Shown here in pieces: positions 45,241 to 58,021 of a stretch of DNA of 64,000 bases (its first letter is position 1; the number at the start of each line of letters is the position of its first letter). Origin of the DNA: Hyalella azteca (lineage: Eukaryota; Arthropoda; Malacostraca; Amphipoda; Hyalellidae); contig NW_025933343.1 of NCBI RefSeq assembly GCF_000764305.2, positions 49,853 to 113,852 on the forward strand, in the 5' to 3' direction. The notes under the pieces were generated by a model. It saw only the letters and a program-made list of their open reading frames with translations. It made no database searches and was not told where the DNA came from. A program made the position numbers and the translations under genes.

Positions 45241-45960
45241 ACTGAGAGGAATTATTTATATATGACTAGGCGTTCTCCAGAACACTGTAGAGGAAATAAA
45301 ATCCTTGTATACTATTATGATTATTGGTATAATATGAGCGGAAAAAATTATGCGTCCAGCTATGGTGTCGTGCGACGTTCTTCGCCTGGCTCTAGGAGTA
45401 GATTTTATTATAGAAATATCTAGTAATTCATCATTATTAGGCTGGATAAAGGAAAGTTGAAGATTATTTTTTATCCATCCTAGTGCATTAAAAGGTCGAT
45501 ACTAGTTAGAAAAATGATATTCTCACGTTTCGGATGATATGAATAATTTGTAATAGAAATGAACATACGGGAACAGAATGTATAAGATACTTCGTGTTGG
45601 AACAGAATGAAACAGAAAACAAGATTACATAAATTCATTGTTAGTAATGGAAAAATTCGTGTATTTCCCTTTTACCGTGGAATACATTAATTCTATACCA
45701 CAAACTGTCTGCCGAATTTCATTTCGAAACGCAGATTTGATTTTTCTACTCTAAAATAGAACAAAAAATAACCATTTTTATGTGCTGTTAACAAGTTTTA
45801 ACGTCGAAGTTAATAAATGTTAACTTCGTTAACAATATACAGTATTATATAGTTGACCTGAATGAAGAAACTCCATAAGATAATCATTTTCACGACTTGT
45901 AGCTAGACCAACTCCTTTAATTAACAACATGGAATGACTAAAGCGATGTTTGAGCTGCAA

Positions 45961-48900
45961 TTATTTATAAGCTCGTAGAGTTTCAGCCCCGTATAAGTTA
46001 TGGATTTTGTCAAACATGAATTTGAAATAAAACAATAAATTGTCGAACTGATGACAGCATTCGTCTATGAACAACTGTTCACTCGGTTGACCTGCCACCA
46101 TTGCTTTGTCATCATTAGTCATTCTCTCTTCAACGGAATCTTGTTGATCATCACTCGGTCTCCTTATTGGAACAGCTTTACCAGCATACGCTATTTTTAT
46201 TTCATCTGTTTCGTTGTCATCGTCAGCGGTTTTCACGCCTTCCAAGTGCTTTTGTGCAGAATTTTCCTTGAAGAAAAATCCCGCGCGTCCTTCACAATAT
46301 CCACAGTCGGATATTTCAACGGTACTGGCGTGCGTTATTCCTACACTCGTGTCACTAATGACAGGAGGACTCTTGATGGCACCCAAACTATTGTCATGCC
46401 GTGACATGGCATTTCCTCCATCACCTGTATGGACCGTTTTCTCGGCTTCATCAGTCCTACTTCTATGTATAGATTCAATCTTTAAATCTTCGCAACATTC
46501 AGAACCGGGTGCTTCGGTTACTTTTAAATAATTATTGACATTTCTCTTAGGAATTTTTGTAGAATTTCTTGAAGTGTGAGGTACATGAGCAACATTTATG
46601 GACCAATCATCTGTAGAATTCGTGGAATATTTTCCGAAACATTTTGACGTGGATTCTTCGACCAACGCAGCCTTACAAGCGCTCACGTACTGGCTTTCTG
46701 AAGCCGAGGCCGTTTTTACCTCGCTGGAAATTCGAATTTCATTCAGTGGAGTCACGACTGAGGCATGTTCAGTTGTGCAGGTAAATTGCTGCTCGCTAAG
46801 ATTTAATAAATCACTAGATTGAACATTATAGTCACTAAATTTGTTCGACGGAGATTCTGCTCCTTCATTAATAATGGAGGCAAGATATTCAGTGGATGCT
46901 GGCAACGCACTCGATGCAATCAATTCATTTTCTGCACGAGTGAATATTGCTTTATTGTCACATGTAGACGATCTTTGATCCTCCAATTTTTGACTAGAAG
47001 AAATTTTCTTCAATTCCAACTTCTCAGAATTTGCTGGTCGTGAATCTATCAGAACTTCTGTCTCAATTTCATGACACATTGAACGCTGCTTAGTATGTTG
47101 ATCCATGTCGTCTTTATTGGACGACGATGTACGATGGACCATGAACTTGTGGACGTCGAGAGTGAAGTAATACAAAGCCTCTATGGTAGCCAGATAAGTG
47201 TTTGGTTTTCCGGTCTGGTAGCGCCAAAACAGCGTTTCGTGCTGTGATAATTCAACTCGCTTCAGCCCTGCAAATGAAATGGGAAATAATCAGCCGTTTC
47301 GAATTGAGAATAGTGTAAATTTTATATATGAGCTCATTGAGTAACATGATTATTACAAGTAGAATAATACATTTAAAGAAAAGCAAACCATTTTTAAAAT
47401 TCAAATAGCAAGAAGGCGCGTGCGCGATAGTACATAGGCAACAAATAGAAGAGTAGAAGTCAAGTTTGGTTATTAAGTTTGTTCAGTGCTCTGATCCTGG
47501 CAGGAGAGAGACGCTGGAAGGAAGATAAAGAGTTGATCAGCTAAAGAAATTAAGGCACTCTGATGATAAGGTCATAATTCCCAAATACCCACTTAGATGA
47601 AAGGTCATAATTCCCAAATATAAAAGTTTATAATTCCATAATTCCCACTCAGATAAAATGGTCATAATTCCCATATGTGAAAGGTCATAATTCCATAATT
47701 CCCACTCAGATAAAATGGTCATAATTCCTATTTATAAAAGGTCATAATTCCCATTTATAAAAGGTCATAATTCCATAATTCCCACATGTAAAAGGTCATA
47801 ATTCACACTCAGATGATAAGGTCATAATTCACAAATAGTTACACTTCCATACCACAGCACGAGCAGGGAACGGACGTAGCACTGTTACGCCTTTATGCCG
47901 GGTTATTTGGGTCAGAATGACACACACAAGAGCAAAAAGTGCATCACTATTTGGACTAAGTTTCTCTGATTGTAGGTGAGAATCTACAATCAGAGTCTCT
48001 TTTCTCTGTTGATCGGGTGAAAAGAGACACGGGAAGGCCGAGGTATGCTGACTACATAACAATTTAACCCTACAACGAAGAAACGCTGTCATAAACTACA
48101 TCGATAAGTCCCATTGTAATTATTTTTTTTCTGTTTTTTTTAAAGGCCTCCCACACTCACCATACCAACAAAAAAAAAGAATTGATTTTATTAATTAAAA
48201 ACAGGGAATGGTTTCATGTCAATGATCAGGGCCCCGACCTTAACGCCTCTGATGGTGGCCTACACCGACTCCGAGGGACTCTCTCTCTTCGCCGCCGCAA
48301 GTAGACGAGCCCTGTATATTTGGTCCGCCGCTTCCAAAAGCCGCGCCGCAGAGGCCGCGGCCACAGGCCCATCCCAAGTCCTCTGCCAGCCCAAACTCGC
48401 GTCCTCGGGCAAAGCAACACCTGCGTTCCCATTGCGCCACTCATCCACCGCCATCCGCAAACTGTCGTCCTCGGCCAGTCGTACATTTTGTAAAACAGCA
48501 TCAACTAGGCCACGGACGGAGTGGAGTGACGATATGAACGCAGGGAGCGCGATGTCCTTTGACATACGGATACCCAGGCCTCCCAGCCGGACCGGCAACA
48601 CAGCTTGTTCAAGAGATTCGCAGGAATCTCTATTTATTATTATTAAAATTGATCATTTATTATATTAATTATTTTAACTTTTAAAATATAGTCCCATTAC
48701 CTCACCTCCCATTGACATTACCAGCAATTCTAGGGTCCCGCAGGATCGTCTTGACTTGGTTCCATGTGCAGTCCACCAGCACCGCGCGGTCGAAGGGCAA
48801 GGAGCTGTCAGAGCGTGAGCTGGTGGAGGTCTTCGGCAGCAGTGCGCTTAGCGGCAAAGACCCGCGCCCGGGGAATATTAGAACTACCTGCAGTAGATTA

Positions 48901-50013
48901 CAACGAATAATGTATTTGAAACATTTATTCTTCTTCACATCGAAAAAGGAATCCGTCAAACTATCCAAATATTGACACCTTTTCACCCACAGCGCTTGCG
49001 GAAAAGGAATGATAAATATTCTTCAGCCAGGTTGACCCAGACTAGGACAAATATACATCGTCATTTGGATAAAGTGTCACGCGTTTCTCTGAACGTGCAT
49101 CGTTATTTCGATTTTTTTAATGTATAAATTTTCGTAACTTAAGAACGCGTTCCTGACCCGCTCGGAAGCGTCGCTGTACTCCGGAATGTCAGGATACGTG
49201 TAGAGCTTCACGTGCCCAGGCGCCAGGATGGGCGCGTGTACGGCCGTGCTTTTGCCTGCAATTTCCCGCGCGTCCTTCACAATATCCACAGCGAACGGAA
49301 GCTGGAACAATACAGAGCAAGGCGGCATGAAATTTGTGACAGTTGTGAGTCTCAACTACTTTATCAAGAATTTAAAAGCGAAGAAAACGCCAAGTAAATT
49401 CATCAATTCTTCATCAAGGTAACCGTTATTGAACATTCATAAATAGGTACAAAAAAACTGTGAATCTTTTTTCTCTTTCCATTCTTGTATGAATTATTCA
49501 TATTTTATTTATACTTAAATAAATAAAAATTTATTAAATTGGGTCCATCATTTAGAATAATTCTGTATATAAGGCTTCGCACAGTCGTGTAATCGTTCAA
49601 GTAGCTAATGGGTACTTGAAGATAAATTGATATTTATAAAAAGATATTAATCTCATAACAATTGCAAGGTATTACGTTATGGAGCTTAAAATGGAAGTTA
49701 AAAATCGATAAAAATTGAAAATAGAACTTGCATTATTACAATACTACATGCATAGTAGCTTCTTCACCGTAATTTATAGCGGTACCTGCACTTTAGGAAC
49801 TCTGTCTCTGAATCTTTCCAAAGGCAAGCAGCAAGTGTAGCAGAAATATTTCCGGGACTGGCCGCACTGGCAGCAGCGGCTTCTACCTTCACATTCTTCA
49901 AGGAAGCGTGCGTCGTCGATACGAAACTCATCAAAAACTGAGGCCAAGTCGCGACGAGGCTTCAAGAGCTTGATCTGTTCCCGCGGTAACTGACGGAGAT
50001 CCACGTGTGCCAT
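45961..50013 (-). CDS. DTWD1: DTWD1 orthologue, tRNA-uridine aminocarboxypropyltransferase 1
   Basis: Four exons on the minus strand: 50013-49786, 49301-49158, 48887-48722, 47267-45961. Splice borders are GT-AG and phases match, giving 614 residues. The family puts an acp group from S-adenosylmethionine on uridine of tRNA (acp3U), probably in the nucleus. Exon 1 holds a zinc-ribbon-like CCQCG and CYTC pair. Exon 2 has [13 protein letters not shown] and YTYPDIPEY. Exon 3 has VVLIFPG and the signature DCTW (DxTW) at VDCTWNQ. Exon 4 starts [20 protein letters not shown], continues with [12 protein letters not shown], and ends with [19 protein letters not shown]. Between these last two conserved helices lies an extra stretch of about 350 residues, rich in Ser, Glu, Thr and Asn, that other animals do not have as far as I know; human DTWD1 is about 300 residues. 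A longer start (50109) is open but less likely. Confidence 0.92.
47560..47835. repeat. Short tandem repeat in DTWD1 intron 3
   Basis: Units around 'aaaggtcataattccca', alternating with 'cactcagataaaatggt', repeat about ten times with variation. Confidence 0.85.
47890..48010. mobile_element. Partial foldback MITE
   Basis: The block 'gggtcagaatgacac' followed by 'aaaaagtgcatcac' matches half of the foldback element at 22492-22838. Next to it is a hairpin with 12-bp arms (ctctgattgtag and its inverse, 47951-47982) and a second, 9-bp one (gtctctttt and aaaagagac). Confidence 0.55.
48216..48669 (-). pseudogene. Retroelement C-terminal remnant
   Basis: The minus-strand frame 48601-48260 begins [21 protein letters not shown] and is much more GC-rich than its surroundings. 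The 'GGLGIR' block followed by an 'ALPAF' block is a common feature of the region after the reverse transcriptase in arthropod retroelements. No catalytic part is present. It sits in DTWD1 intron 3, in the gene's own orientation. Confidence 0.55.
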
Positions 50014-50119
50014 TGTTGTTGTTGAAATTTTCGCACTCCGGTCTGAATTGCCACTAGTTGAGTATACACTCAGAAATTGTTTTGAGACTTTGTCCAAGTA
50101 GAGATACATACACCTCGTG

Positions 50120-51075
50120 ACCCAGCTTAGTACGAATTAACGTCGGATCGGGGCTAGGTGGAGAAAATGTGTCACCAACTGGAAATTACGAACCATTCAT
50201 ATATCTGAGTGAACACTGAACCCCTTCGAGGGTGGCCTATTGATTACGAGAAGATCTGAAGGTAATTATTAAGGTCATACATTTATGAGGTCATGGATAC
50301 CTGACTGAACTATTCCATGCACTTTACCATTAACCCTTTATCAAATTTGCTCATGAACTAGGAATTTCGGTCGTGTTTCACCTTGAGGTACAATAATTAA
50401 GTCACCACTGTTTTTATATAAATGTTCGGTACCTATTTAATAAAATATATGTAAGAGAATGAAGATTAGCTAATCCAGAATGTACAACCATAAGATAAAT
50501 TCATTCCCTACATTGAAACCTAAAGATGCTTTATACACGGGGAAAGTTTTAGTCGATATAAGCACCTAATATTACCAGATAGTAGACAATAATTTTTTTG
50601 GACAAACAGAGATCGTTTATTTCCTGCACACTGGTTCAAACTGCCGACTCATGGGTGGCTTCAGAATATCAGCAGTGGACTGACGTTTATCTCACTATCT
50701 TGCATAGCGAGTCGAATCTACACCCTTTTTACGCTTTTCCTCGTAGATTCTTCACGCTTTTAAACACTGACAGATTTATTCCATCACATTGGTGAATTAA
50801 GAAGAAGGTTGAAGCTTACTTCACAGTAGATGTCAATAAAGCATTGTAATGGTTGCCAGTGTCATCAAATTCCAGATGCCCTACACTGAACTAAATACCT
50901 GTGCATATTCTTAACAAATTCAAGAGAATACTGGCTGATTAATGTAGTGTACGAACCGTCTTACACATCAAACACCATTCTTCAGTTCATAGCCTCCTCT
51001 TCGCGTCTACTAGGTGTTCAGTTTGTAGGTAGTTACAATTACGTCCTTTGCTCGATCAAGGAATTTTAAAATTAT
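50120..51075. other. Upstream of DTWD1, nothing recognised
   Basis: This is the likely location of the DTWD1 promoter and 5' UTR on the minus strand. No motif could be placed with confidence. Confidence 0.4.
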
Positions 51076-51082
51076 TTTTGAA

Positions 51083-51345
51083 CAGCCTCCCCGATGACAT
51101 CGTTGGCGCTCCAAGTATGAACGCGTTCATGAACAGACTAGAATTAGATAAAGCTATGGAAAAATATATCCATATCGAACCCGGTGGAAGTCTAGTAGCT
51201 ACTTCAAACTATCGTCAGTCCTGAAAAGATCCGGTCAAATGACACGATTTTAGATCTTCTGTGAACAAAGCACGAAAAGGAAGAGAATCGGCGACAGGCC
51301 ACATCAGGCCTACACTGCAGCGCCGACATCACTATGTTATTTGCA
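51083..51345 (+). mobile_element. LINE 3' end fragment
   Basis: It encodes the end of the CR1/L2-like reverse transcriptase protein (NSLPDDIVGAPSMNAFMNRL), then the 3' UTR with 'gcgccgacatcactatgtta'. It closely matches 7390-7665 and looks relatively young. Confidence 0.85.
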
Positions 51346-51349
51346 AACG

Positions 51350-52050
51350 CGGCTACGAGTCCCTGAGGTCGCCACACCTCAAATAGAAAGCGGCTAACCA
51401 CAGCCACGATGCCAGACCTCATATTTATATAATAACAAATTTTCCCTGCATTAGACTTCACCTATCAGTTTGATCTAAGGTTGAAAATCTGTTTAGAAAT
51501 TGAAGAATAGTCAAACCTGACTTGAATTTGTGCTGTAAAGAATATGAAAGTGTCAAGGTAAGAGAAAGAACCCTTACACAAGCGGATTTCCCGAAAAACG
51601 CTGCATTGAGAGATGACATAACAGGTTGATCTAAAAAATATTGAAAATCTAAGAAAAAAAATAGTAACTTGTGAAAAACAAGGTCTGGCATAGGCATGGC
51701 AGAAGGCGCTTGCTATTCTCGCCGGGGAAAAACGATCGTAACAAACAAGAACAGCACGCGAGTAAGCCCAGAAGAATGCACTTTAGCGCAGCTAAAAGAT
51801 GATCGGATTAAATCTTTGAAATTGGAGAGGGTTAATATGGGATAAAGGGCACGCATATTTTCCTAAAAATATAGACAAGATTAAACGGAACAGCAAATTA
51901 GTAACGCAATTCAACATACCCAAACAAGCATATAACTAACCCAAATATTAATGAATATTGAGCCTTTTGCGTCAATTAACACAAAGAGAATGAATTGGGA
52001 ATAAATAATCATGAAATTATTGACACTTTTTAATAACATACATCAACGAT
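51350..52050. other. Intergenic, nothing recognised
   Basis: This lies just 3' of RRP1. An ATTAAA-type polyadenylation hexamer occurs on the minus strand about 20 bases after the RRP1 stop (near 52030). No other signal was seen. Confidence 0.4.
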
Positions 52051-52052
52051 CA

Positions 52053-55000
52053 CTAATTCTTGTCAGAGACTCTGAAACCACTAGTGACTTTCAGAACATT
52101 TTTCATGAGAACTTTCTCCTTGTGTTTCTGAATAGCCTCCTTGTTTCGTACTTTTTCAACCTCAGCTTTCTTTCCTTTGACCATGAGCCTTCTCTTCTCC
52201 AGGGTGGCTTCTATCTTGTCGGTGTTCCTAGAATACTTCTTGAATCGCTTGGTGTTGCTCTTCTCAGTTATAGTCTTGAAGCGACGCCTGTTAATGCTCT
52301 GCAGTCGCAGCCATTGCTGTGAGAGCGTCCTGCTTACTTTTGATGCACGTTTCTTGTCCGTCTCAAGGTTGCGTTTCGAAATAACACCTCCTCGTGGTCT
52401 GTACACTGCTGCATACTCACGCTCACGGAACTTAAGTGCTCGATCAAGGGCCTTATCAACGTCAACTTCGTTGAGTTCTTCCTGTGGCAAGTCTTTGTTG
52501 TAGTCCTCGGGGAACATTTTCAGAGGGTACACACCCCCCACCACGTCCATGAACTGACGCACTAGCACCATTAGCTTAGCGTGGTTCTTCTTGTAGATGC
52601 CTTCACTGTTGGCCACCTCAAACAGCGCCCCACTCACGTCTTCTGTAATAAATATTATTGTTCGGATAAGGGAAAAGAATTGCAGCCACAATTCGAAGCC
52701 AAAATTGCAGTGGCTTTTATATAGTGAGTAAACCGATAGTGACCGATAGTATAGAGTTTAAACCGATAGTGAGTAAACTTGTTTGGACGTAAAATACTGA
52801 AAATTTTGCTCCAGCACTAGCTGGCGGTTTTAATTTTTCCTGAAACCAGGAACGCCCTATACTTGGTTCAGTGTTTTCATCAATGGCACATGTCCAAACC
52901 TGGACAACAACCGAACGACTATCAAGTTTTCTAAAGTTAACAATAAATCAATGATAAATGAGAATACTGAATTGATAAGCGTACCGTAGTTAACTCTAAG
53001 CTGTGGCAGGAGGACATCCACATTGCCAGCTCGTGGATCAAGAGGAAACTCCTCCTCTTCTTCCTCGCCTTCCTCAAGATCCTCTTCATCTTGTTCCATC
53101 TCGACGCCTTCGTCCGTCTCGATGTCTACCTCCTCATCATTGTCGTCTTCACTTTCATTCTCACTTAGTGCATCGTTGCCTTCCTTGGGACTGTGAAACA
53201 AGAAGAAATATTACACTAGTATATAAAACACCATAGAAAAAATATTCATTGAGACCTTAACTAGTAATCGCTATGCAACTTTATAAGAAAGATGAGATAA
53301 AAATTTCAGGGTTAGAAAAACTTGTGTAACAAAAATACATTGAACTGTGAATAGTATACTAGTATCAAAACATAATGCAATACAACTTTTAAAGATGTCA
53401 GGACTTTATGATATATTGAGCAGCAATGCGGAACTTTGTAAGGATTTTCAGTTGTAACGTTTCCTGCACTTTTTGAAATAGAGTAAAATTAATGTAAGAA
53501 AGCATATTTTCATAGGAATGTAAATGAACACACAAACATCGAATTAGAAACGTGACTACTTTAGTAAATACTAAACAGTGCAAATTTTATTATCAATTAA
53601 TACGATATTTGTAGACGCACATGTTGCGATCATCGAAGCCATAGTCGGTAGGCTTGGCCAGAGTTTCCCCCTCGAGCAGATAAGACTTGTTATCCACACC
53701 CACGTCGCTCTGACGTAGCAAGTGATGGAAGACGTTCGTGATGACATCCTTCACGTACCACTGACAGTGACTCACTGCCAACACCTTTCAAAAATCAATC
53801 GTTATATATGGCTTGTAGATAAATCGATCATAATTCAGCTTCAAATATGTGTACTACAAAATGATAAAATAATAAATCGTCCTACGAGGCTCCTTGAAAG
53901 CATGAAAGAAATTATTAATTCCAAGAAAGATAAATAGACTATGTAACATATAAGTCAACAATGAACGTCAAAATCATCAATTGCTTCAATAATAATCTTG
54001 AAAATACAAAATATGGAACAAATAGAATTGGATTCATTTGAACAGGATGCTTTAGCCAAGGAAAAAATAGATATTAGAGTAAATTGTCATGGATTAACAA
54101 TTATTTTCCTCACTAATGTAGACATGCAATTTTGAAAGTATGTTGTGCATGGATTCTTCATCATTTACTGAGAGAAATGGATGATGAAAGTAATACCATA
54201 AAAGAATGTATATTTTACCCGAGTCACCAATAATTGGGCGATAAGAAAACAATATAATCTTTACCTTAGCCAATTAAATAGGCAATATAGAGAACATCAC
54301 AAAAGAATGACATAGTAAAGTTCATTTTCCTATATTAAAGAGGAACAGGAACTAGAATAATCTGTCTATCCCGGGCAAAATAACGTCAACAACAATGCTT
54401 CAAAAAAATTATATTATAAAGATATCTTATATTGCTGACTTACCTTGATATACGGACGCAAAAAGACCATGATTACGTCATGTGTGAGAGCTTCGTTGTT
54501 GCCCTTGGCAAGTTCCTCCAGGTAGATGGAGCTCAGATGTAACTTGGGGCCGCGACCAAACTTATGCTCGTGGTCGAGAGGTCTGATGACTGTGTCTTCC
54601 AGCATCTGCACGAACTGGTCTGAGTGCAGCCAGTTCTGGTCTGCCAGTCGAAATATTGCTTGTCGGATCACACGTCTGAATAACTGTGACACAGAAGAAA
54701 AGTTATTTCTTGATGCCTACAGTCCAGGTGAAATAGTCAAAATATTGCTTGTCGGATTACATGTCTGAATAATTGTGACACAGCAAAGAAACAGAAGGAA
54801 ATGTGTTTTAGAATAGTTGGAATTTCAATATTAACATGCATTAAATTGAAAGTATAATAATGAAGAATGTAAATATGTGAAAAGTACAAAAACATATTTA
54901 CTTAAAATTTTATGGTAAGCATTAAATCGAATGTATGCAATTTTGTAAGATATAATCCAACGTTTTTCAGAAAATATTTATAATTTTTCAGTCAGTGCAC

Positions 55001-56419
55001 CAAATATTATTGATGAAGATATTCTCATGAATAACTGTTATTTTCTCAATACTTGCCATCATCATCTTGTCGACCATGAACTGATTAACTCTGTCCCACT
55101 CTCGCTCAAAAGTTTCCATAGCAGCTTGTATGAATAGATTTGCCGTCTTCTCTTTCTTGAAGCAATGGATGAAAGAGCTTATTTTGTCAGCCAAGGCTTC
55201 CTGTGGGTCACATTCAAAAAGATTTACCTTGTAACAAATAAATATGTTGTTGAAGAAACCAGAAAAATTATATTACAAAGCATAAAACTTCCAGATTTTA
55301 ATGCCAGGAGATCAGCATTGAAACTATGCAAGTTACCATCAAATCCTAGATTATTTGAGAGAAAATAAATAACCAGTTTAAAATATCACCAAATTCACTG
55401 GTGTAAAGTTTCAACAAAATTTAAATCTACATACCTTGGCATTCCCTTGTCCATAATATAGCAAATAATAATAATAATAAAAATAAAGTCTACAACATTT
55501 GCTCAAGATTTCTTAAGAGGTCTTAGCTCTGTTAACCACACTCACAAGTCTGATTAGCTATTACAATAATCAATCATGGGAATGACAAACACATCTAAAA
55601 AAATACTTGTGTTTGGTGAAAAAATTTGAAAACTGATTTAGATGGAGCCCAGATCTACAGTGTGAGTGGAGCCTAGATCTACAAGATGAATAAGTGATTC
55701 AAAATTGACTCCCACAAATCTTGCCCTCATGTACCCTTATCTAATCTACCAATATAGAGAATAAAGTAAAAGTTTTTCAGATTATTGGTGCCAACTGATG
55801 ACAATAGAGAATATTGATAACCTGAAAAGATAACTTTTAAAGTAGCATTAGATTCATTGCAGTCAATCAACAGAAAAATGAGAAATTTACTAGGGTATTT
55901 GTGACATTGTAGGTGCAGATCTAAGGTGAAAATGTCTAGTGAATGGCAGGTTCTACAAGTCTAATGAATGGCAGGTTCACACATCTAATGAATGGCAGGT
56001 TCACACATCTAATGAATGGCAGGTTCACACATCTAATGAATGGCAGGTTCACACATCTAATGAATGGCAGGTTCTACACATCTAATGAATGGCAGGTTCT
56101 ACACATCTAATGAATGGCAGGTTCTACAGATATAATGAATGGGCAGGTTCTACATATCTGATGAATGGGCAGGTTCTACATATCTAATGAATGGGCAGGT
56201 TCTACATATCTGATGAAGGGTCTGAATGTAAGGGAACCCCTAAAAAGGTCTAATACCATAATCAAATTTCTGGAATAACCATACACTCTAAAGGTCTTAT
56301 GATCATTTAAGAGACGTTCAGCGCCATTGGGAAACTAACCTGAAGCAGAGGCTGATCTTGCCGTAGCATGGCTGTGTGTAGACCCTTCCATACTACTGTG
56401 AAGGCTGTGTGGTTTGTAA
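52053..56419 (-). CDS. RRP1: RRP1 (Nop52 family) ribosomal RNA processing protein, 5' end missing
   Basis: Six exons on the minus strand: 56419-56340, 55200-55057, 54683-54444, 53784-53621, 53190-52985, 52642-52053. RRP1 is a nucleolar protein needed for late pre-rRNA cleavage and 60S subunit maturation. Family blocks appear in order: VVWKGLHTAMLRQDQPLLQ; DKISSFIHCF with a MVDKMMM end; LFRRVIRQAIFRLADQNW with YLEELAKG; HCQWYVKDVITNVFHHLLRQ; an acidic stretch (53190-53040); and RVNYEDVSGALFEVANS with VVGGVYP. The last exon ends in a long Lys/Arg-rich tail, as usual. The first 40 to 50 residues of the family are not found up to 64000, so the first exon probably lies beyond the window. The second intron seems to use a GC donor (GCAAGT at 55056). 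The exon 4 donor (GTGCGT at 53620) is inferred from phase. Confidence 0.9.
55935..56220. repeat. 24-25-bp minisatellite in RRP1 intron
   Basis: About twelve copies of a unit 'taatgaatggcaggttc' plus 'acacatc' or 'tacacatc' run head to tail. It sits between the first two visible exons of RRP1. Confidence 0.92.
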
Positions 56420-56471
56420 CTGCAATTCAATGAAACATAAATGATAGGATACAAAACCCTAACACAATATG

Positions 56472-57343
56472 TACCATCAAAAGGGGTAAAAAGGGATGGT
56501 TTTGAGCATTTTTTTTAAATAACTTCTTACCATGAAACATTTCATAGACAAGTTTGGGCTCATTTTAAAGGTCTTTGCAAGAGCTATCATATGGCATCTC
56601 CAAAAAAATTCCATATGCTATAAAAGGCTCCTGAATCAATCTGGAAATGGGGTAAAAAAGGACACTTGAAATAAAACTCAATTTTAAACATTTGAAGCAT
56701 GCAGAGTCTATGCACAATTTTGCAATGACTGGTGCAGTAATTTTTTGTTAAGTGACTTTTTTTTTCACTGAGCAAGGTAAATGTAATCAAATTTCTTTGT
56801 TGTTAATTGATTTTTTCATTAACTGGAGCCTTTGATAACCAAGGCTCTACTGTAAATGCAGTTTTAGGGGTGTCCCTTATTACCCTGGGGGGGGGGGCTA
56901 TCCAGTATTACCCCGTTTTGCGGGAATGGCCGCCATTTCTTCTTGGAATGAGATATGCAAATTCTGTCAATCATGTTTTTTAGCCAACACCAGTGAGCAA
57001 CTTTTATGCAAGTAAGATTTTTCAATATGACAAATATTTTTTCTGCTACAGATTTTAGCAGAGGTACTTTTGCAAAATTTCACTTTTCACACATTTTTCA
57101 GTGATTTTTTAGAGGTAATAAATGTATGATTTCTCAACTTGCTTTATGCTGCATAGATAGTAAAAACATTGAATTTTACGCCACTATTTTTAATTTTGCA
57201 ATATTTTGATTGGTTTAGCTGTTACAACATTTCTACAAAATGTTGGAGGACTGTACCTTTATACCCCTGATTTAAAACGAATGATACACACGATCGATGG
57301 TTCAACACGAATGATGTGCACGATGGTACCCCATTTGACGGTA
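56472..57343. mobile_element. TA-target TIR element, 0.87 kb
   Basis: The left end TACCATCAAAAGGGGTAA and the right end TTGACGGTA preceded by GGTACCCCA are inverse copies with a TA on each side. A run of G at about 56887 sits in the middle. No coding capacity was found. The ends resemble those of the Tigger-like family at 34484 and of copies A and B. Confidence 0.65.
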
Positions 57344-57462
57344 TATATTTTCAATTCATAAGTACAATATGGATATTTTATGACATAATAAATAACATAA
57401 AACATTTTTCCATCTGGTCAAAACCTGTCAATTAATTTCAAAATAGTCTGAAAATTAATTAT

Positions 57463-57792
57463 TACCGTAAAATGGGGTAACTTAGACCATTTTTTTTTTA
57501 TAAACGATGCCATTTTTTTACTAGCTAAATTAAACTTGAATTGAAACATGCAAAATACAGGTCTATACTCTAGCTTCACTCACCATAAATTGCTGGCTCC
57601 TGCCTCTCATAGTCTTAAAGTAATTTAAAAAAAAGTGATCTATTGTGTTACGTAGCCTCAGTATTAGGCCTTTGATGGCCATTGACAAAATTTTTCTATG
57701 TCGAATCGTTTTTGAGTTTTGGGGGTTTTTGTTAAAAAAACGAAAAGTGGTCAAAGTTACCCCGCCGGTCAAATTAACCCCATTTTATGGTA
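57463..57792. mobile_element. MITE derived from the Tigger-like transposon
   Basis: The ends TACCGTAAAATGGGGTAA and TTAACCCCATTTTATGGTA are inverse copies. The left half matches 34484-34673, the right half matches 36170-36297, and the join is near 57640. It is therefore an internally deleted derivative of the transposase-coding element, and it keeps the right end that the larger copy has lost. Confidence 0.88.
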
Positions 57793-58021
57793 GCAGGAGA
57801 CAGGTCAAAACTAATACAGCATGAACCATGAAAACACAAATAAAAGGTTATTGGATTTCAAAGTTTTATGCTATCCACAAATTGTTTTTTATATTTTTTG
57901 ACAAAACACAAACAAATACTGTAAATCATCTGCATGCAGGCAGGTATGTCATTCTAACATGCTAGGGTAAACACACCATATTCCGACACCTTAAGGACGT
58001 AGCAAGAAATAAATGGCTATA

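Noticed and set aside
48226..48504. Arg/Gly/Trp-rich frame overlapping the retroelement scrap
   Set aside because: A shadow of the GC-rich GGLGIR frame. The high GC removes stops in all frames.
53003..53236. Plus-strand Pro/His-rich frame
   Set aside because: It is the antisense of the acidic stretch of RRP1.
53593..53620. RRP1 ending with the stop after CVYKYRIN at 53593
   Set aside because: The conserved downstream exons (NYEDVSGALFEVA and the basic tail) continue the family alignment in phase if GTGCGT at 53620 is the donor.
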